Assembly (NCBI RefSeq): GCF_025751495.1
Contig: NZ_JAOWKZ010000005.1
Coordinates: forward strand, 62,001 to 126,000
Length of the DNA stretch: 64,000 nucleotides
Direction: 5' to 3'
Origin: Albidovulum litorale
Lineage (GTDB): Bacteria; Pseudomonadota; Alphaproteobacteria; Rhodobacterales; Rhodobacteraceae
A program made the translations under genes and the position numbers. The notes under the pieces are model-generated. The model had not been told where the DNA came from. It was given only the letters and a program-made list of their open reading frames with translations, and ran no database searches. The number at the start of each line of letters is the position of its first letter. Within the stretch, counting starts at the first letter, position 1. This document shows positions 16,530-26,518 of this stretch, one piece after another.

Positions 16530-16889
16530 ATGAAATATACCGAAGATCATGAATGGCTGCGCGCCGAGGGCGATATCGTCACCGTAGGCATCACGGCGCA
16601 TGCGTCTGAGCAACTCGGCGATGTCGTTTTCGTCGAACTGCCCGAGGCGGGAACGACCGTGTCGAAGGACGACGAGATCTGCGTGATCGAGAGCGTCAAG
16701 GCCGCGTCCGACATCCGTGCGCCGCTGGATGGTGAGATCGTCGAGGTCAACGACGAACTGGCCGACAATCCCGGCATGGTGAACGAAGACCCGACCGGCA
16801 AGGCCTGGTTCTTCAAGATGAAGCTTGCCGACAAGTCCGCGCTGGACGGGCTGATGGACGAAGCCGCCTATAACGCGCTTATCGGATAA
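16530..16889 (+). CDS. gcvH: Glycine cleavage system H protein
   Basis: Small lipoyl carrier that shuttles the aminomethyl group between GcvP, GcvT and the lipoamide dehydrogenase. 119 residues. The lipoylated lysine is K57 in [10 protein letters not shown]. The start [12 protein letters not shown] is the canonical N-terminus, and AGGGGAAAAG precedes the ATG at 16530. It lies 19 nt after gcvT and 11 nt before gcvP. No gcvL is present here; the E3 component must be encoded elsewhere. Confidence 0.97.
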   Translation: MKYTEDHEWLRAEGDIVTVGITAHASEQLGDVVFVELPEAGTTVSKDDEICVIESVKAASDIRAPLDGEIVEVNDELADNPGMVNEDPTGKAWFFKMKLADKSALDGLMDEAAYNALIG

Positions 16890-16900
16890 CGGAGCGAAAG

Positions 16901-19750
16901 ATGCCCTTCACCCCCACTGACTACCTGCCCTACGACTTCGCCAACCGCCGCCACATCGGCCCGTCTCCGGCAGAGATGGAGGAGATGTTCAAGGTGCTGG
17001 GGGTGAAGGACCTCGATGAACTGATCGACCAGACGATCCCGAAATCCTTGCGTCAGGAAAAGCCGCTGGATTTCGGCAAGGCCAAGTCGGAACGCGAGCT
17101 TCTGTGGTTCATGCGGCAGGTCGCGAAGAAGAACCAGGTCTTCACCTCGATGATCGGGCAGGGCTTCTACGGCACCGTCTGTCCGCCCGCGATCCAGCGC
17201 AATATCCTTGAAAACCCGGCCTGGTATACGGCCTATACGCCTTATCAGCCGGAGATTTCGCAGGGCCGCCTTGAGGCGCTTTTGAACTTCCAGACCATGG
17301 TCTGCGACATGACGGGCCTTGAGATCGCCAATGCCTCGCTTCTGGATGAGGCGACGGCGGCGGCGGAAGCCATGACCATGGCCCAGCGGACGGCGAAGTC
17401 GAAGGCCACGGCCTTCTTCATCGACGAAAACTGCCATCCGCAGAATATCGAGGTGATGAAGGTCCGCGCGGCCCCCATCGGCATCGAGATCATTGTCGGC
17501 AACCCCGAAGAGATCGACCCGGCCAAGGTCTTTGGCGCGATCTTCCAGTATCCCGGCACCTACGGCCATCTGACGGATTTCACGCCCCATATCGCGAAAC
17601 TGCACGAGGCGAATGCCGTGGGCATCGTCATCGCCGACATCATGGCGCTGACGCTCCTGAAGGAGCCGGGCGCGATGGGGGCGGATATCGCCGTGGGGTC
17701 CACCCAGCGCTTCGGCGTGCCGATGGGCTTTGGCGGGCCGTCGGCGGCCTATATGGCCTGCAAGGACGCGCACAAGCGGAACATGCCGGGCCGGATCGTC
17801 GGCGTCTCGATCGATGCGCAGGGCGGTCAGGCCTATCGCCTTTCGTTGCAAACGCGCGAGCAGCATATCCGCCGCGAAAAGGCCACGTCGAATGTCTGCA
17901 CGGCGCAGGCGCTGCTGGCCAATATGGCGTCGTTCTACGCTGTCTATCACGGGCCGCAGGGGCTGAAGGCCATCGGCCAGCGCATCCACCGCAAGACCGT
18001 GCGTGTGGCGCATGGGCTTGAGGCTGCGGGCTACAAGGTGGAGCCCAAGCATTACTTCGACACGATCACCGTGGATGTCGGCGCGATGCAGGGCGCGGTG
18101 CTGAAAGCCGCGCGGGACGAACGCATCAACCTGCGCAAGATCGGAACGACGAAGGTCGGGATTTCCATCGACGAGACGACGCGGCGGCTGACCATCGAAC
18201 GGCTCTGGCGCGCCTTCGGGATCGATCAGAAGGACGATGACCTGACGCATCACTTCAACATCCCGGACGACCTTGTCCGCACGAGCGAGTATCTCGCCCA
18301 TCCGGTCTTCCACATGAACCGGGCGGAGACCGAGATGATGCGCTACATGCGCCGCCTCGCCGACCGCGACCTTGCGCTCGACCGGGCGATGATCCCCTTG
18401 GGCTCCTGCACGATGAAGCTGAATGCGGCGGCCGAGATGATGCCGATCACCTGGCCCGAATTCTCAAACCTGCACCCTTTCGCGCCGTCCGACCAGACCG
18501 AGGGGTATCGCGAGATGTTCGACGATCTCTCGGCCAAGCTCTGCGAGATCACCGGTTATGATGCGATGAGCCTTCAGCCGAATTCGGGCGCTCAGGGTGA
18601 ATATGCGGGTCTTCTGACAATCGAGGCCTATCACCGGTCGCGCGGCGAAGCGCATCGGAACATCTGCCTCATCCCGGTCTCGGCCCATGGCACCAACCCG
18701 GCCTCGGCGCAGATGGCGGGGATGAAGGTCGTCGTCGTCAAATCGGCCGAGAACGGCGATATCGACGTGGAGGATTTCCGCGCCAAGGCAGAGGCGGCGG
18801 GTGAGAATCTGTCGGCCTGCATGATCACCTATCCCTCCACCCACGGCGTCTTTGAGGAAACCGTGCGCGAGGTCTGCAAAATCACCCATGACCATGGCGG
18901 GCAGGTCTATATCGACGGGGCCAACATGAACGCCATGGTGGGTCTTGTCCGGCCGGGCGACCTCGGCGGCGATGTCAGCCACCTAAACCTCCACAAGACC
19001 TTCTGCATCCCGCATGGCGGCGGCGGTCCCGGCATGGGCCCGATCGGCGTCAAGGCGCATCTGGCACCACACCTTCCAGGTCATCCGGTGACGGGGGGCG
19101 AGGAGGGGCCGGTCTCGGCGGCACCCTGGGGCTCGGCCTCCATCCTGCCGATCTCCTGGGCCTATATCCTGATGATGGGCGGCAAGGGGCTGACGCAGGC
19201 GACCAAGGTGGCGATCCTCAACGCCAACTACATCGCCAAGCGGCTGGAAGGGGCCTATGACATCCTCTTCAAGGGCGGCAAGGGCCGGGTCGCGCATGAA
19301 TGCATCCTCGACACGCGTCCCTATGCCGACAGCGCCCATGTCACTGTCGACGATATCGCCAAGCGGCTGATCGACAACGGGTTCCACGCGCCAACGATGA
19401 GCTGGCCGGTGGCGGGCACGCTGATGGTGGAGCCGACCGAGTCCGAGACCAAGGCCGAGCTTGACCGCTTCATCACTGCGATGCTGTCGATCCGCGACGA
19501 GATCGCCGCGGTCGAGAAGGGCGAGATCGACGCGGAGAACAACCCGCTGAAACACGCGCCCCATACGGTGAATGCGCTGATCGGCGAGTGGGACCGGCCC
19601 TATAGCCGCGAACAGGGCTGCTTCCCGCCGGGATCGTTCCGTGTGGACAAGTACTGGCCGCCGGTCGGTCGTGTCGACAACGTCTATGGCGACCGGCATC
19701 TCGTCTGCATCTGCCCGCCGGTCGAAAGCTACATGGACGCGGCAGAGTGA
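16901..19750 (+). CDS. gcvP: Glycine dehydrogenase (decarboxylating), GcvP
   Basis: PLP enzyme that decarboxylates glycine and loads the aminomethyl group onto GcvH. The 949-residue single-chain form carries both halves of the homodimer-type protein. The N-terminus has the typical [14 protein letters not shown]. The C-terminal half holds the PLP lysine K699 in [20 protein letters not shown] glycine-rich [19 protein letters not shown] lies in the first half. It ends the gcv operon and is followed by a strong intrinsic terminator. Confidence 0.98.
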   Translation: MPFTPTDYLPYDFANRRHIGPSPAEMEEMFKVLGVKDLDELIDQTIPKSLRQEKPLDFGKAKSERELLWFMRQVAKKNQVFTSMIGQGFYGTVCPPAIQRNILENPAWYTAYTPYQPEISQGRLEALLNFQTMVCDMTGLEIANASLLDEATAAAEAMTMAQRTAKSKATAFFIDENCHPQNIEVMKVRAAPIGIEIIVGNPEEIDPAKVFGAIFQYPGTYGHLTDFTPHIAKLHEANAVGIVIADIMALTLLKEPGAMGADIAVGSTQRFGVPMGFGGPSAAYMACKDAHKRNMPGRIVGVSIDAQGGQAYRLSLQTREQHIRREKATSNVCTAQALLANMASFYAVYHGPQGLKAIGQRIHRKTVRVAHGLEAAGYKVEPKHYFDTITVDVGAMQGAVLKAARDERINLRKIGTTKVGISIDETTRRLTIERLWRAFGIDQKDDDLTHHFNIPDDLVRTSEYLAHPVFHMNRAETEMMRYMRRLADRDLALDRAMIPLGSCTMKLNAAAEMMPITWPEFSNLHPFAPSDQTEGYREMFDDLSAKLCEITGYDAMSLQPNSGAQGEYAGLLTIEAYHRSRGEAHRNICLIPVSAHGTNPASAQMAGMKVVVVKSAENGDIDVEDFRAKAEAAGENLSACMITYPSTHGVFEETVREVCKITHDHGGQVYIDGANMNAMVGLVRPGDLGGDVSHLNLHKTFCIPHGGGGPGMGPIGVKAHLAPHLPGHPVTGGEEGPVSAAPWGSASILPISWAYILMMGGKGLTQATKVAILNANYIAKRLEGAYDILFKGGKGRVAHECILDTRPYADSAHVTVDDIAKRLIDNGFHAPTMSWPVAGTLMVEPTESETKAELDRFITAMLSIRDEIAAVEKGEIDAENNPLKHAPHTVNALIGEWDRPYSREQGCFPPGSFRVDKYWPPVGRVDNVYGDRHLVCICPPVESYMDAAE

Positions 19751-19756
19751 CCTTCG

Positions 19757-19784
19757 CGGCCCCGGGAAACCGGGGCCGTTTTTC
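19757..19784 (+). terminator. Intrinsic terminator of the gcvTHP operon
   Basis: CGGCCCCGG and CCGGGGCCG form a perfect 9-bp GC-rich stem with a short loop, followed by TTTTTCTT. It starts 7 nt after the gcvP stop and lies between gcvP and the convergent LacI-family gene. Confidence 0.9.
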
Positions 19785-19795
19785 TTCGCGGGTGT

Positions 19796-20809
19796 TCAGC
19801 TCATCATCGGCGGAAGCGCCAGAAGAAGTGCCGCCCCGTCAGGCGGTGCCGGCATCGCGCCCCGGCTGCGGGCGGAGAGGATCGCCCGGCAGGCATTGCG
19901 GATATCCCCGGCAAGATCATGGTAGAGCACGATGTCGATCAGCCCTTCGGTCAGGAGGGACCGGTTGTCGGCATCGAGATCATGCGCGATGAAATGCGGT
20001 CGCGGCCGCCCCGCCGCCTCGATCGCGCGCAGAAGCAGCCGGTTGTTGCCGCCGATGGAATAAAGCGCGTCGACCGGCGCGGAACGCGCGGCCTCGGTAA
20101 TGCGCCGGGAAAACTCAACCGTATCATGGCCTTCCACGATGCTGTCGAGCCGCGCGCCCGGCATCAGAGCGGCAACCGCTTGGCGAAAGGCTGCCTCGCG
20201 CGCCTCCTCGCCGCTGAAGCGGTCGTTGCGGACGGTGATCAAGAGGCGCGGTGTTCGGGCAGCGCCCAGCCAGCGGTGAATGAGCCAGGCCGCCGTCCGG
20301 CCCGCGAGCGCGTTGTCGAGCCCGACATAGGCGGTGCGCTGTGTGTCGGGCAGGTCGGTCGCGAGTGTTACGACCGGCACACCCCTTTCGATCAGGCGTG
20401 AGATCGCGCTGCGAACCCGTGCGGTATCGGGGCCCATGAAGATTACACCGTGGCTTCCCAACCGCGCCGCGCGGTCAAGGACCCGTTCCAGACCGGGTTC
20501 GGGGAAATGGGTGCGGGTGTCGGCGCGGACACGGAACGTGGCGGGCCGCATCAGGGGCAGTTCGGATTTCAGCGCGGCATCGAGCGCGTCGCGGAAGCTT
20601 TGTGGCGCCTCGACGACCAGGTCGATGATCAGCTTGACGCCGGATGCGGCAAGCTGCCCGGCCTGCGCCTCCAGTTCGCTTATCGCATGGCGGACGCGGT
20701 CGGCGGTTTGCTGGCGCACGCCGCCGCGTCCGTTCAGAACCCGGTCCACTGTGGCGGTCCCGAGCCCGGCCTGAAGCGCGATATCCTTCACGAGAAAACG
20801 ATGGGCCAT
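19796..20809 (-). CDS. LacI-family transcriptional regulator
   Basis: A 337-residue one-component regulator. The N-terminal helix-turn-helix reads VKDIALQAGLGTATVDRVLNG (residues about 7-27), followed by a periplasmic-binding-protein-type sensor domain with GSHGVIFMGPDTARVR and VDALYSIGGNN. It is transcribed divergently from the PhyH dioxygenase gene. The 90-bp gap holds an imperfect inverted repeat GATGC-N7-GCATC (20834-20850) that could be its operator. The regulator probably controls the dioxygenase; the effector is unknown, presumably a small polar ligand. Confidence 0.9.
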   Translation of the reverse strand: MAHRFLVKDIALQAGLGTATVDRVLNGRGGVRQQTADRVRHAISELEAQAGQLAASGVKLIIDLVVEAPQSFRDALDAALKSELPLMRPATFRVRADTRTHFPEPGLERVLDRAARLGSHGVIFMGPDTARVRSAISRLIERGVPVVTLATDLPDTQRTAYVGLDNALAGRTAAWLIHRWLGAARTPRLLITVRNDRFSGEEAREAAFRQAVAALMPGARLDSIVEGHDTVEFSRRITEAARSAPVDALYSIGGNNRLLLRAIEAAGRPRPHFIAHDLDADNRSLLTEGLIDIVLYHDLAGDIRNACRAILSARSRGAMPAPPDGAALLLALPPMMS

Positions 20810-20899
20810 TTTGATGCGTTTTTGATGGATTCCGATGCGCGGGAAGCATCCTCCAAACTGCTAGGGTGATGCAAGGAAACATGCGAGCGGGAGGAGAGC

Positions 20900-22087
20900 A
20901 TGCTGGATCGGAAAGCTGCAGAGGCGGGCGTCTGGCTGGGCGCGGGCGATTGCGACGTTGCAGAGTTTGCGGCGCATGTGGAGCGGGACACCAAGGCGGA
21001 CGACTACCCGAATGCGGCGGAGGTGGTGAAGAACATACCGGTCTATGACGGCACAGTTTTGTCGCGCGGTTTTGCGGACGAGGGCAGGGCGCGGGTGGTG
21101 ATGGCCGAGTTCAATCACGCGTTCTCGTCCGGACCGGGCATCATCGCGATCCGGGGCGGGCATGCCGATACGGGCCTGCTGGATGGGGTGACGGAGGTGC
21201 TGAGCGCCATCATTGCCGAGGAAGAGGCGGCCCGACCCGGCAAGGGCGATCACTTCGCTGCCGCCGGGGCGAACAGCCGCCTTTGGAACGCCCACGAAAA
21301 GCTCGGGGTCCGCGATCCCGCACTTTTCGCGCGCTACAACGCGAACGAGACCGTGCGGCGCGTGGCCGAGGCCTGGCTTGGCCCCTGCTACCAGATCACC
21401 ACGCAGGTCAATGTCGTCCGGCCCGGAGGCAAGGCACAGACACCGCACCGCGACTATCACATGGGATTCCAGACCGAGGAGGTCCTGCGCGACTACCCTG
21501 CCTCGCAGCATGCGCTGTCGGCATTGCTGACGCTTCAGGGCGCGGTGGCGCATAGCGACATGCCGCTGGAGAGCGGGCCGACGAAGCTTCTCCCTTATTC
21601 ACAGAGTTACCTGCCGGGCTATATCGCCATTCATCGCCCGGACTTCCGCGCCTATTTCGAGGCGAACCATGTGCAACTGCCGCTGGAGAAAGGCGATATG
21701 GTCTTCTTCAATCCGGCGACTTTCCACGCGGCGGGCGAGAACCGGACGGCGGATGTGCAGCGTTTTGCCAATCTCATGCAGATCGGGTCTGCCTATGGCC
21801 GCTCGATCGAGATCGTCGACCGCAGCCGCTTGAGCAAAGCGGTCTATCCCCATCTGAAGGCGCTGGCCGAAGGCGGGGCATTGACGGGGCGAGAGGCGGA
21901 CACTGTCGTGGCCGCGACGGCCGAGGGCTATCCTTTCCCCGCCAATCTCGACCTCGACGCGCCGGTCGGCGGCATGGCGCCGCCAAGCCAGCAGGACATT
22001 ATGCGGCGGGCGCTGGCCGAGAGTTGGGACGAGGACCGGCTGAACGCCGAGATTGATGCGCAGGATGGGCGCAAGCGGTCGCATTGA
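20900..22087 (+). CDS. Phytanoyl-CoA dioxygenase (PhyH) family protein
   Basis: A 395-residue Fe(II)/2-oxoglutarate-dependent oxygenase of the PhyH type. The iron-binding H-x-D lies in QTPHRDYHMGFQ, and the distal His with the 2-oxoglutarate Arg region is FFNPATFHAAGENRTAD. The protein is longer than many PhyH members, with extra N- and C-terminal segments. GGAGGAGA precedes the ATG. The substrate is unknown. Divergence from a LacI-type regulator suggests an inducible catabolic role. It is cytoplasmic, with no signal sequence. Confidence 0.82.
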   Translation: MLDRKAAEAGVWLGAGDCDVAEFAAHVERDTKADDYPNAAEVVKNIPVYDGTVLSRGFADEGRARVVMAEFNHAFSSGPGIIAIRGGHADTGLLDGVTEVLSAIIAEEEAARPGKGDHFAAAGANSRLWNAHEKLGVRDPALFARYNANETVRRVAEAWLGPCYQITTQVNVVRPGGKAQTPHRDYHMGFQTEEVLRDYPASQHALSALLTLQGAVAHSDMPLESGPTKLLPYSQSYLPGYIAIHRPDFRAYFEANHVQLPLEKGDMVFFNPATFHAAGENRTADVQRFANLMQIGSAYGRSIEIVDRSRLSKAVYPHLKALAEGGALTGREADTVVAATAEGYPFPANLDLDAPVGGMAPPSQQDIMRRALAESWDEDRLNAEIDAQDGRKRSH

Positions 22088-22160
22088 GAGCGGGGTTCGG
22101 CGGCATGCCACTAGCCGCGCCAAATGTCCGAACCCGTGGCCAATTTTGGAGCCTCGGCGT

Positions 22161-23162
22161 TCAGGATGCGGACATTCGCACGAAGATTTCGGAAGCCTCG
22201 GCCACCATATTGTCGATGATCGCGGCAACTGGAAGTCGCGCATTTGTTAAACCGACGCCCTGACCCGCGTAGAGCACCATCGCGGCGACATTCCCGGTCA
22301 TGTTTTCAAGCGGCTCCTGAAGATCATATCGCGGGATGGGTCCACCGGAATCGTCGAATGCGATCACCTCGCCTTCATTTGGCCGTTGACCGGATGCGGG
22401 CCTTCCGGCCGCAATCCACCGCTCCAACGTCTCGTTCACAAGACTCCGGTGCTTTGCGTCCGGCCATCCCCCATCGAAAGCCTCGGACATCATCGCATCG
22501 GTTTCCCGGGCCGCGATGATCCTGTCGCGATATTCCGGGTGGATGTTGCATTCCTCGGCCAGAAGGAAGCGCGTACCCACCCAAACGCCGCCCGCGCCGA
22601 GCGCCAGAGCCGCGGCAAGGCCCCGTCCGTCCGCGATGCCCCCGGCGGAAACCACATGAGCACCCGGCACCGCGTCGACGACCGCCGGAGTGAGCGCCAG
22701 CGTGCCGACCTCACCCCATACATGGCCGCCGGCCTCGAATCCCTGCGCCACGATCACGTCCACGCCAAGATCGACAACCCGCTTGGCCTCTGCCGACGAG
22801 CCGACAGTGTGACACGAGATCGCGCCAGCGTCGTGAATGCGATCGATGACCGGGGCCGGATCGGCCCAGAAGGTCGAGATGATCCCGACGCCTTCCTCCA
22901 ATGCGATGTCCAAAGTCGCATGTTTTTGTTCGGCGGTCAGTGCGAGAACGAAGTTCACTCCGAAAGGACGTTCTGTTCGTTGGCGTATCGCGTTGATCGA
23001 TTGTCGAAGTTCCGCGGCCGTCATCCATGTCGCCTGCAGCACCCCTAAACCACCGGCATTCGACACGGCCGCGACGAAAACCGGCGAAGCTGAAACCGGC
23101 GCAGCTATGACCGGGACGTCGATGCCAAGGTAGTGGCAAAGTGGTGTCTGCAATTGCTGCAT
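22161..23162 (-). CDS. Nitronate monooxygenase-family FMN protein
   Basis: A 333-residue TIM-barrel flavoprotein of the NPD/nitronate monooxygenase family. Landmarks are PVIAAPVSASPVFVAAVSNA near the N-terminus, SNAGGLGVLQA, the active-site region QGFEAGGHVWG, and the FMN-phosphate region SAGGIADGRGLAAALALGA. It oxidises nitronates or related substrates with O2; the true substrate is unknown. I placed the start at the ATG at 23162 (MQQLQTP), where homology begins; the ORF extends upstream to 23294 without recognisable sequence. Confidence 0.85.
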   Translation of the reverse strand: MQQLQTPLCHYLGIDVPVIAAPVSASPVFVAAVSNAGGLGVLQATWMTAAELRQSINAIRQRTERPFGVNFVLALTAEQKHATLDIALEEGVGIISTFWADPAPVIDRIHDAGAISCHTVGSSAEAKRVVDLGVDVIVAQGFEAGGHVWGEVGTLALTPAVVDAVPGAHVVSAGGIADGRGLAAALALGAGGVWVGTRFLLAEECNIHPEYRDRIIAARETDAMMSEAFDGGWPDAKHRSLVNETLERWIAAGRPASGQRPNEGEVIAFDDSGGPIPRYDLQEPLENMTGNVAAMVLYAGQGVGLTNARLPVAAIIDNMVAEASEIFVRMSAS

Positions 23163-23487
23163 GTGTCCGGAATCCTCTGCGACCGTGATCGGCAGGGTAG
23201 CGTGATCACCGAGACTTAAGAACGGAAATCTGGGATGGAGGCACGCGTGGAAAGCGGGCGCTTGGCGTGATCTGTTGGATTGGAAATTGTCCATCGACGC
23301 GTCCCGGTCGACGCGGGTTCCTCTTCCGGGCGCATAAGTTTGGAAACGCGGCGTCGCGCATGATCAACACGCGCGACCCTCTGAAGCCAAGCTGCGGGGC
23401 CTGTCCCGGGCACGGCATCTCGCCACAGGCCACCGGCTAAGCCTTACACGCCAGGAGCGTTGGTTCCGGAAATGTCACCGCCTGCCA
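23163..23487. other. Intergenic stretch, no gene recognised
   Basis: The 325 bp between the nitronate monooxygenase start and the end of the small secreted protein gene show no convincing ORF, RNA or hairpin. The upstream extension of the monooxygenase ORF covers 23163-23294 but reads as non-coding. The promoter of the monooxygenase must lie here. Confidence 0.5.
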
Positions 23488-23949
23488 TCAATCGGTGCAC
23501 ACTTCTCCCGAATAGCGTAGGGTGACGAGCCCGGTATTCGTGTCGGCCACGCCGTCATTGATTAGGCTGCCCGTGGCGCCGGAATAGGCGCCAGTACCGC
23601 CGTCGATCTTGTAGTCGGTTGCCATGTGAAACACGCCCTGATGACCGGGCACAGGTGTCCAGACCGCTGTGTCCGAGGTTGAGAGAGAGCTTCGGCCATG
23701 CGTGACGAAATCGTGCTTTAGCGTCAGGTTCACCGTGCCGTTCTCACCTTCCGACTGCCCGGTCAGGATGGCGCGCGTCGATCCGGCGAGATCGCCATTC
23801 ACGTTGCCCAGAACGTTCACCGGATCACCGCCGACAACCGTCGCATCAATGGTGCCGGCGACGGGCCGGCATTGGGCGGATGCCAATTGCGGCAGCACGG
23901 CAAGGCAGATCGCCGAAAGCATCAGCGATATCAGTCTGGTCTGTGGCAT
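23488..23949 (-). CDS. Small secreted protein of unknown function
   Basis: A 153-residue protein with a clear Sec signal peptide (hydrophobic stretch ending QLASAQ, residue 26). The mature part starts with a Cys (AQCRPVAGTIDATVV), ends with another (GEVCTD), and is rich in Gly, Thr and Asp, suggesting a small beta-barrel closed by a disulfide. KIDGGTGAYSGATGSL resembles a motif of secreted allene-oxide-cyclase-barrel-like proteins, a tentative link. It is divergent from the winged-helix/TPR regulator, which may control it. No enzymatic motif. Confidence 0.75.
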   Translation of the reverse strand: MPQTRLISLMLSAICLAVLPQLASAQCRPVAGTIDATVVGGDPVNVLGNVNGDLAGSTRAILTGQSEGENGTVNLTLKHDFVTHGRSSLSTSDTAVWTPVPGHQGVFHMATDYKIDGGTGAYSGATGSLINDGVADTNTGLVTLRYSGEVCTD

Positions 23950-24101
23950 TGTCGTCTCCTTCCGAATGGGGCGGGGTAACCCCGTTGCAGTTCCAATGTC
24001 ACTTTGGCGATGTGGCCGAAGAGATGCTTGGAGATTTTCTTCGGAAGTTCTTCAGATTCATGGTTCTCTTCATATCGACGATTGTGAATCTTCAACTCGG
24101 C

Positions 24102-25598
24102 ATGAAGTATCTGTTCAACAACCATGTCTTGGACGTGGGCGCGCGCAACCTGTTGTCAGCGGGCCGTCCGATACATGTGGAACCGCAGGTCTTTGACCTG
24201 ATTGTCTATCTTATCGAAAACCGTGCCCGTGTCGTGGACAGGGACGAACTGATTGCGAGGATTTGGAAAGGAAGGACAGTATCCGATGCAACGATCGCCT
24301 CGCGGATCAACGCCGCCCGACAAGCGGTGGGAGATAGCGGGCGGCGCCAGGCCGTTATCGCCACCCTTGCGCGTCAGGGTTTCCGGTTTGTGGCCGAGGT
24401 GAGACGTGAGGGCGAAACCCTGGGCAGGCCGGCGGTCGCGGTGCTGCCCTTCGCCCTTGCGTCCGATACCGATCTGGACGCACACCTCGCCAAGGGTTTG
24501 GCCGACCAGTTGGCATCGACGCTCGGTCAGGCATCGTGGTTCGACGTCAGGGATACTTCGGCGTCCTTCGCGCCGATGCTTCAGGATCTCGGGCCGGCAG
24601 AGATCGCCGATCGCCTCGATGTCGGTTATCTTGTTAGCGCGACGCTGCATGTTTCGCCGGAGCAACTGAAACTGGACGTGCGGCTGGTCGATCCCAATGA
24701 CGGTCGCCGGGTATGGTCGGGTAGCCTTGCTGCCCCGCGCAGCGGGCTTTTCGCGCTTCAAGACGACCTCGGCAGCCGCATCCTGGGCGAGATCGAGCCC
24801 CGATTAAGAAAAATTGAACTGCAACGAAGCGAAGATCGCCATGGCAACCTGTCGGCCTTTCATCATTTTCTAAGAGCCAACGACATCTTGCGGGCGATGG
24901 ACCTTGCCGCCATGCGTGCCGCCTGCGTCGAGCTCGACAAGGCCGTTTCCGCGTTTCCCCGATATGCGGCCGCACATGGCATGCGTGCCTGGATTGCAAC
25001 GCTTTTATTGCCACAAGGTCAGCGCGTTGACATCCGTGCAGAACTAGAACGCAGCCGGATCGCGGTAACGGAAGGCGCCTTTGATTGCGATGCACTCGCT
25101 ATGGGTGGCTATGCACTGGCCTTTTTCGACCGCCATCCGGCCTGCGGCATCGACTATCTGCGGCGGGCGCTGGCGATCAACCCAAGCTCTGCCCGTGCAC
25201 ATGACCACCTCGGATGGCTGTTGCTCTACGCCGGTCAGGCAGGCGAGGCATGGCAACGGTTCGACCGCGCGCTGTCACTCTGTCCGATCGACGACTTCGG
25301 TTTCCGAAGTCTCACGGGGCGCGCGTTCGCATCGCTCTATCAGCGTGACTTCAAGAACGCAGCAGTGGACGCCTACAGGGCCCATGCGGTCGCACCAAGC
25401 TATTCGGTGTGCCACCGCGTATTGGCGGCGTCTCTGGCGCATCTCGGGCGGGGTGACGACGCTCGGCGAATTGCTCGTGAGCTGAGCACACTCAATCCTG
25501 GTCTGACCGTTGCGCGTTATGCCCGCGAAACACGGTTTGAGGGAGTATCGGACAGGGAAATTCTGTTCTCGGGCCTCAAGCTTGCCGGTTTGAAATAG
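24102..25598 (+). CDS. Winged-helix (OmpR/ToxR-type) regulator with TolB-like and TPR regions
   Basis: A 498-residue soluble one-component regulator. Residues about 1-100 form an OmpR/PhoB-type winged helix (VEPQVFDLIVYLIENRARVVD, then RQAVGDSGRRQ and GFRFVAEV). Residues about 110-230 resemble the TolB-like N-terminal module of CadC-type regulators (PAVAVLPFA, LADQLASTLG, GYLVSATL). The C-terminal half is TPR-like (DYLRRALAINPSSARAHDHLGW, FDRALSLCP). Unlike CadC it has no transmembrane segment. I used the ATG at 24102, next to the DNA-binding domain; upstream in-frame sequence looks non-coding. Divergent from the small secreted protein gene. Signal unknown. Confidence 0.82.
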   Translation: MKYLFNNHVLDVGARNLLSAGRPIHVEPQVFDLIVYLIENRARVVDRDELIARIWKGRTVSDATIASRINAARQAVGDSGRRQAVIATLARQGFRFVAEVRREGETLGRPAVAVLPFALASDTDLDAHLAKGLADQLASTLGQASWFDVRDTSASFAPMLQDLGPAEIADRLDVGYLVSATLHVSPEQLKLDVRLVDPNDGRRVWSGSLAAPRSGLFALQDDLGSRILGEIEPRLRKIELQRSEDRHGNLSAFHHFLRANDILRAMDLAAMRAACVELDKAVSAFPRYAAAHGMRAWIATLLLPQGQRVDIRAELERSRIAVTEGAFDCDALAMGGYALAFFDRHPACGIDYLRRALAINPSSARAHDHLGWLLLYAGQAGEAWQRFDRALSLCPIDDFGFRSLTGRAFASLYQRDFKNAAVDAYRAHAVAPSYSVCHRVLAASLAHLGRGDDARRIARELSTLNPGLTVARYARETRFEGVSDREILFSGLKLAGLK

Positions 25599-25678
25599 GC
25601 TACGCAGGCGCAAGAGTACCCGCCTGGTCGGAACCTGAGGCAGTCTTCCGTTTGCGCGTTCATGACGCCGTCTCTATG

Positions 25679-26518
25679 TTACGTGCGCCCGTTGGCAACA
25701 ACGCTTCTGATCGCCGCGCGGGCGGCTTCCACAACCGGCGCATGGGTTTCCTTCAGGATTGCCACACGGTCGTAGCGGTTCGGGTCGGCATTGACCGCCT
25801 TGCGCAGCGCCGTTCCGAAGGCGAAGCGCAGATCGGTGCCGATGTTGAACTTGCAGATCGCCGAGCCCGTGGCCAGTGCGCGGCGCTGGTCGAGAGGCAC
25901 GCCCGAACCGCCGTGGATCACGAGCGGCACCTTGGTGACCGCCTCAATGGCGCGGATGCGCGCCTCGTCGAGCCCCTCAGTTTTCTCAAGCTGCAGATGA
26001 GTGTTGCCGACCGAGATCGCCATCGCATCGACGCCGGTTTCCCAGGCGAAACGGGCGGCTTCGCCGGGATCGGTTCCGGCCGAGGCTGCGCCGCCGTGAT
26101 AGCCGACAAAGCCGATCTCGCCCTCGCATGAAACGCCCGCTGCATGGGCCATCTCGGCGATGGTGGCGGTCTCGGCGATGTTCTCTGTGAGCGGTTTCTT
26201 CGAGCCATCGAACATGACCGAGGTGAAGCCCGAGGCGATCGCCTCGCGGCATTCCTCGACCGTGTAACCATGATCGAGATGGACGACGACCGGTACACTG
26301 GCCCCTTCGGCCAGATGCCGCATCATCGCGCCGAGTACCGGCAAAGGCGTATGGGCCCGGCAGGAGGGGCCGGCCTGCAGGATGACCGGGGCGCGTTCGG
26401 CCTCGGCAGCGGCGACATAGGCGCGCATGTCTTCCCAGCCGAGGCAGACGAGGCCCGGGACGGCATAGCCGTCACGAAAGGCAGACCGAAGGACGTCGGA
26501 AAGCGTCGCAAGCGTCAT
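25679..26518 (-). CDS. Class II ketose-bisphosphate aldolase, probably IolJ-type
   Basis: A 279-residue zinc-dependent class II aldolase. Metal and active-site motifs are VVVHLDHGYTVEEC, SVMFDGSKKPL, GEIGFVGYHGG, VIHGGSGVP and FNIGTDLR. Members act on fructose-1,6-bisphosphate, tagatose-1,6-bisphosphate or, in inositol catabolism, 6-phospho-5-dehydro-2-deoxygluconate (IolJ). Its start overlaps the iolB stop by 4 nt (ATGA) and iolC follows upstream in the same unit, so the IolJ reaction, giving dihydroxyacetone phosphate and malonate semialdehyde, is the likely one. That is inferred from context. Confidence 0.82.
   Translation of the reverse strand: MTLATLSDVLRSAFRDGYAVPGLVCLGWEDMRAYVAAAEAERAPVILQAGPSCRAHTPLPVLGAMMRHLAEGASVPVVVHLDHGYTVEECREAIASGFTSVMFDGSKKPLTENIAETATIAEMAHAAGVSCEGEIGFVGYHGGAASAGTDPGEAARFAWETGVDAMAISVGNTHLQLEKTEGLDEARIRAIEAVTKVPLVIHGGSGVPLDQRRALATGSAICKFNIGTDLRFAFGTALRKAVNADPNRYDRVAILKETHAPVVEAARAAIRSVVANGRT

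Noticed and set aside
23880-24101. A longer N-terminus for the winged-helix/TPR regulator
   Set aside because: The upstream part is antisense to the start of the secreted-protein gene and its promoter; the DNA-binding domain begins at about 24102.
25679-26518. Glycolytic fructose-bisphosphate aldolase
   Set aside because: The fold fits, but the 4-nt overlap with iolB and linkage to iolC favour the inositol-pathway reaction. Kept as a class II aldolase without a gene symbol.
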